Source: Archangiaceae bacterium (lineage in GTDB: Bacteria; Myxococcota; Myxococcia; Myxococcales; Myxococcaceae). From it: a stretch of DNA of 64,000 nt. Position 1 is the first letter of the stretch; every line of letters starts with the position of its first letter. The position numbers were made by a program, and so were the translations under genes. The notes beneath the pieces were generated by a model. That model had not been told where the DNA came from. It worked only from the letters and a program-made list of their open reading frames with translations, and searched no databases. The DNA lies in assembly GCA_016714225.1 (NCBI GenBank), contig JADJNS010000012.1, forward strand, positions 62,001 to 126,000, written 5' to 3'. Positions 63,827-64,000 of this stretch are shown piece by piece.

Positions 63827-64000
63827 TGGCCCGCCTCGACGTGTTGTTCAAGCACCTCAAAGAGAGCGGCGGCTCAGACCTGCACCTGGGCGCCGGGCTG
63901 CCCCCGCACACCCGCGTGCACGGCGAGATGACCGCAGTGCCGGGGTGGAACGCGTTCACCGACGAGTCGCTGCGCGCGCACCTCGAAGAGGTGGCGACCA
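63826..64000 (+). CDS. Second PilT-like ATPase, N-terminal part (runs off the window)
   Basis: ATG 63826 overlaps the stop of the previous gene (TAATG). The visible 58 residues, MARLDVLFKHLKESGGSDLH and HTRVHGEMTAVPGW, are the N-terminal PAS-like domain of PilT-type ATPases. The frame is open to the right edge. Two different retraction ATPases in tandem suggest specialised motors for the same pilus. Confidence 0.85.
   Translation, partial: MARLDVLFKHLKESGGSDLHLGAGLPPHTRVHGEMTAVPGWNAFTDESLRAHLEEVAT

Overview
This window is a 64 kb stretch of very GC-rich (about 70% by eye) chromosome. It looks like a member of the Myxococcota: lipoproteins with Asp-Ala-Gly or Gly-rich linkers, an AgmX/PglI-type C-terminal domain, a PilZ protein, tandem PilT-like ATPases, Tad pilin-like proteins, ECF sigma factors and an O-antigen-type asparagine synthase next to a nucleotide-sugar epimerase. 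I see no rRNA, tRNA, CRISPR array, prophage or transposase. Genes are packed closely, often with GTGA or ATGA stop/start overlaps. Many first genes of transcription units lack a Shine-Dalgarno sequence and instead have a TAnnnn hexamer 6-10 nt before the start codon, which suggests leaderless mRNAs.

Layout. 1-3.8 kb: the 3' end of an alpha-2-macroglobulin gene and a frameshifted pbpC (the E. coli yfhM-pbpC pairing). 3.8-5.3 kb: a lipoprotein and an outer-membrane barrel. 5.5-10.2 kb: a surface polysaccharide group (GT2 glycosyltransferase, asparagine synthase, UDP-sugar epimerase, methyltransferase). 10.3-12.3 kb: an unrecognised protein with internal repeats and a Met/Gly-rich tail, followed by about 0.9 kb of poor-looking sequence. 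13.2-20 kb: DUF2079 membrane protein, discoidin-like protein, LspA, PilZ protein, a beta-propeller lipoprotein and a zinc-ribbon membrane protein. 20.1-26.8 kb: an AddB/AddA-type helicase-nuclease pair. 26.8-28.1 kb: purA. 28.1-35.0 kb: a Tad/Flp-like island with a CpaB protein fused to a sigma-factor-like domain, diverging from a TadG/TadE-like operon. 35.0-41.5 kb: small envelope proteins, SRAP peptidase, lipase-maturation-factor-like protein, a B3 metallo-beta-lactamase-like protein, a DprE1/DprE2-like pair and thymidylate kinase. 41.6-46.6 kb: a five-gene caspase-like/LpoB/COG3014 operon. 46.6-49.8 kb: a VIT-vWA protein with an ECF-type sigma factor and a small protein. 49.9-53.3 kb: FabH-like synthase, peroxiredoxin, hexapeptide acyltransferase and a cNMP/DUF1003 protein. 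53.4-58.7 kb: a four-gene ECF sigma/FecR-TPR/outer-membrane/Cys-rich lipoprotein unit ending in a strong terminator. 58.7-64 kb: GFA-like protein, a lipoprotein with a 15-bp minisatellite, an ABC exporter and two PilT-like ATPases.

Single-base frameshifts interrupt about eight otherwise conserved genes (pbpC, the 5 kb barrel, the 10 kb repeat protein, the TadE-like gene, the caspase-like gene, the peroxiredoxin, the Cys-rich lipoprotein). Two stretches (around 12.3-12.45 kb and 62.05-62.15 kb) are runs of G and C. I read most of these as residual sequencing error rather than biology, but cannot prove it.

The most interesting signals are the recurrent leaderless-type promoter/start arrangement, the sigma-like/CpaB fusion, the repeat protein with the Met-Gly tail, the caspase/LpoB operon, the two sigma-factor operons and a palindromic repeat that has become coding sequence inside addA.
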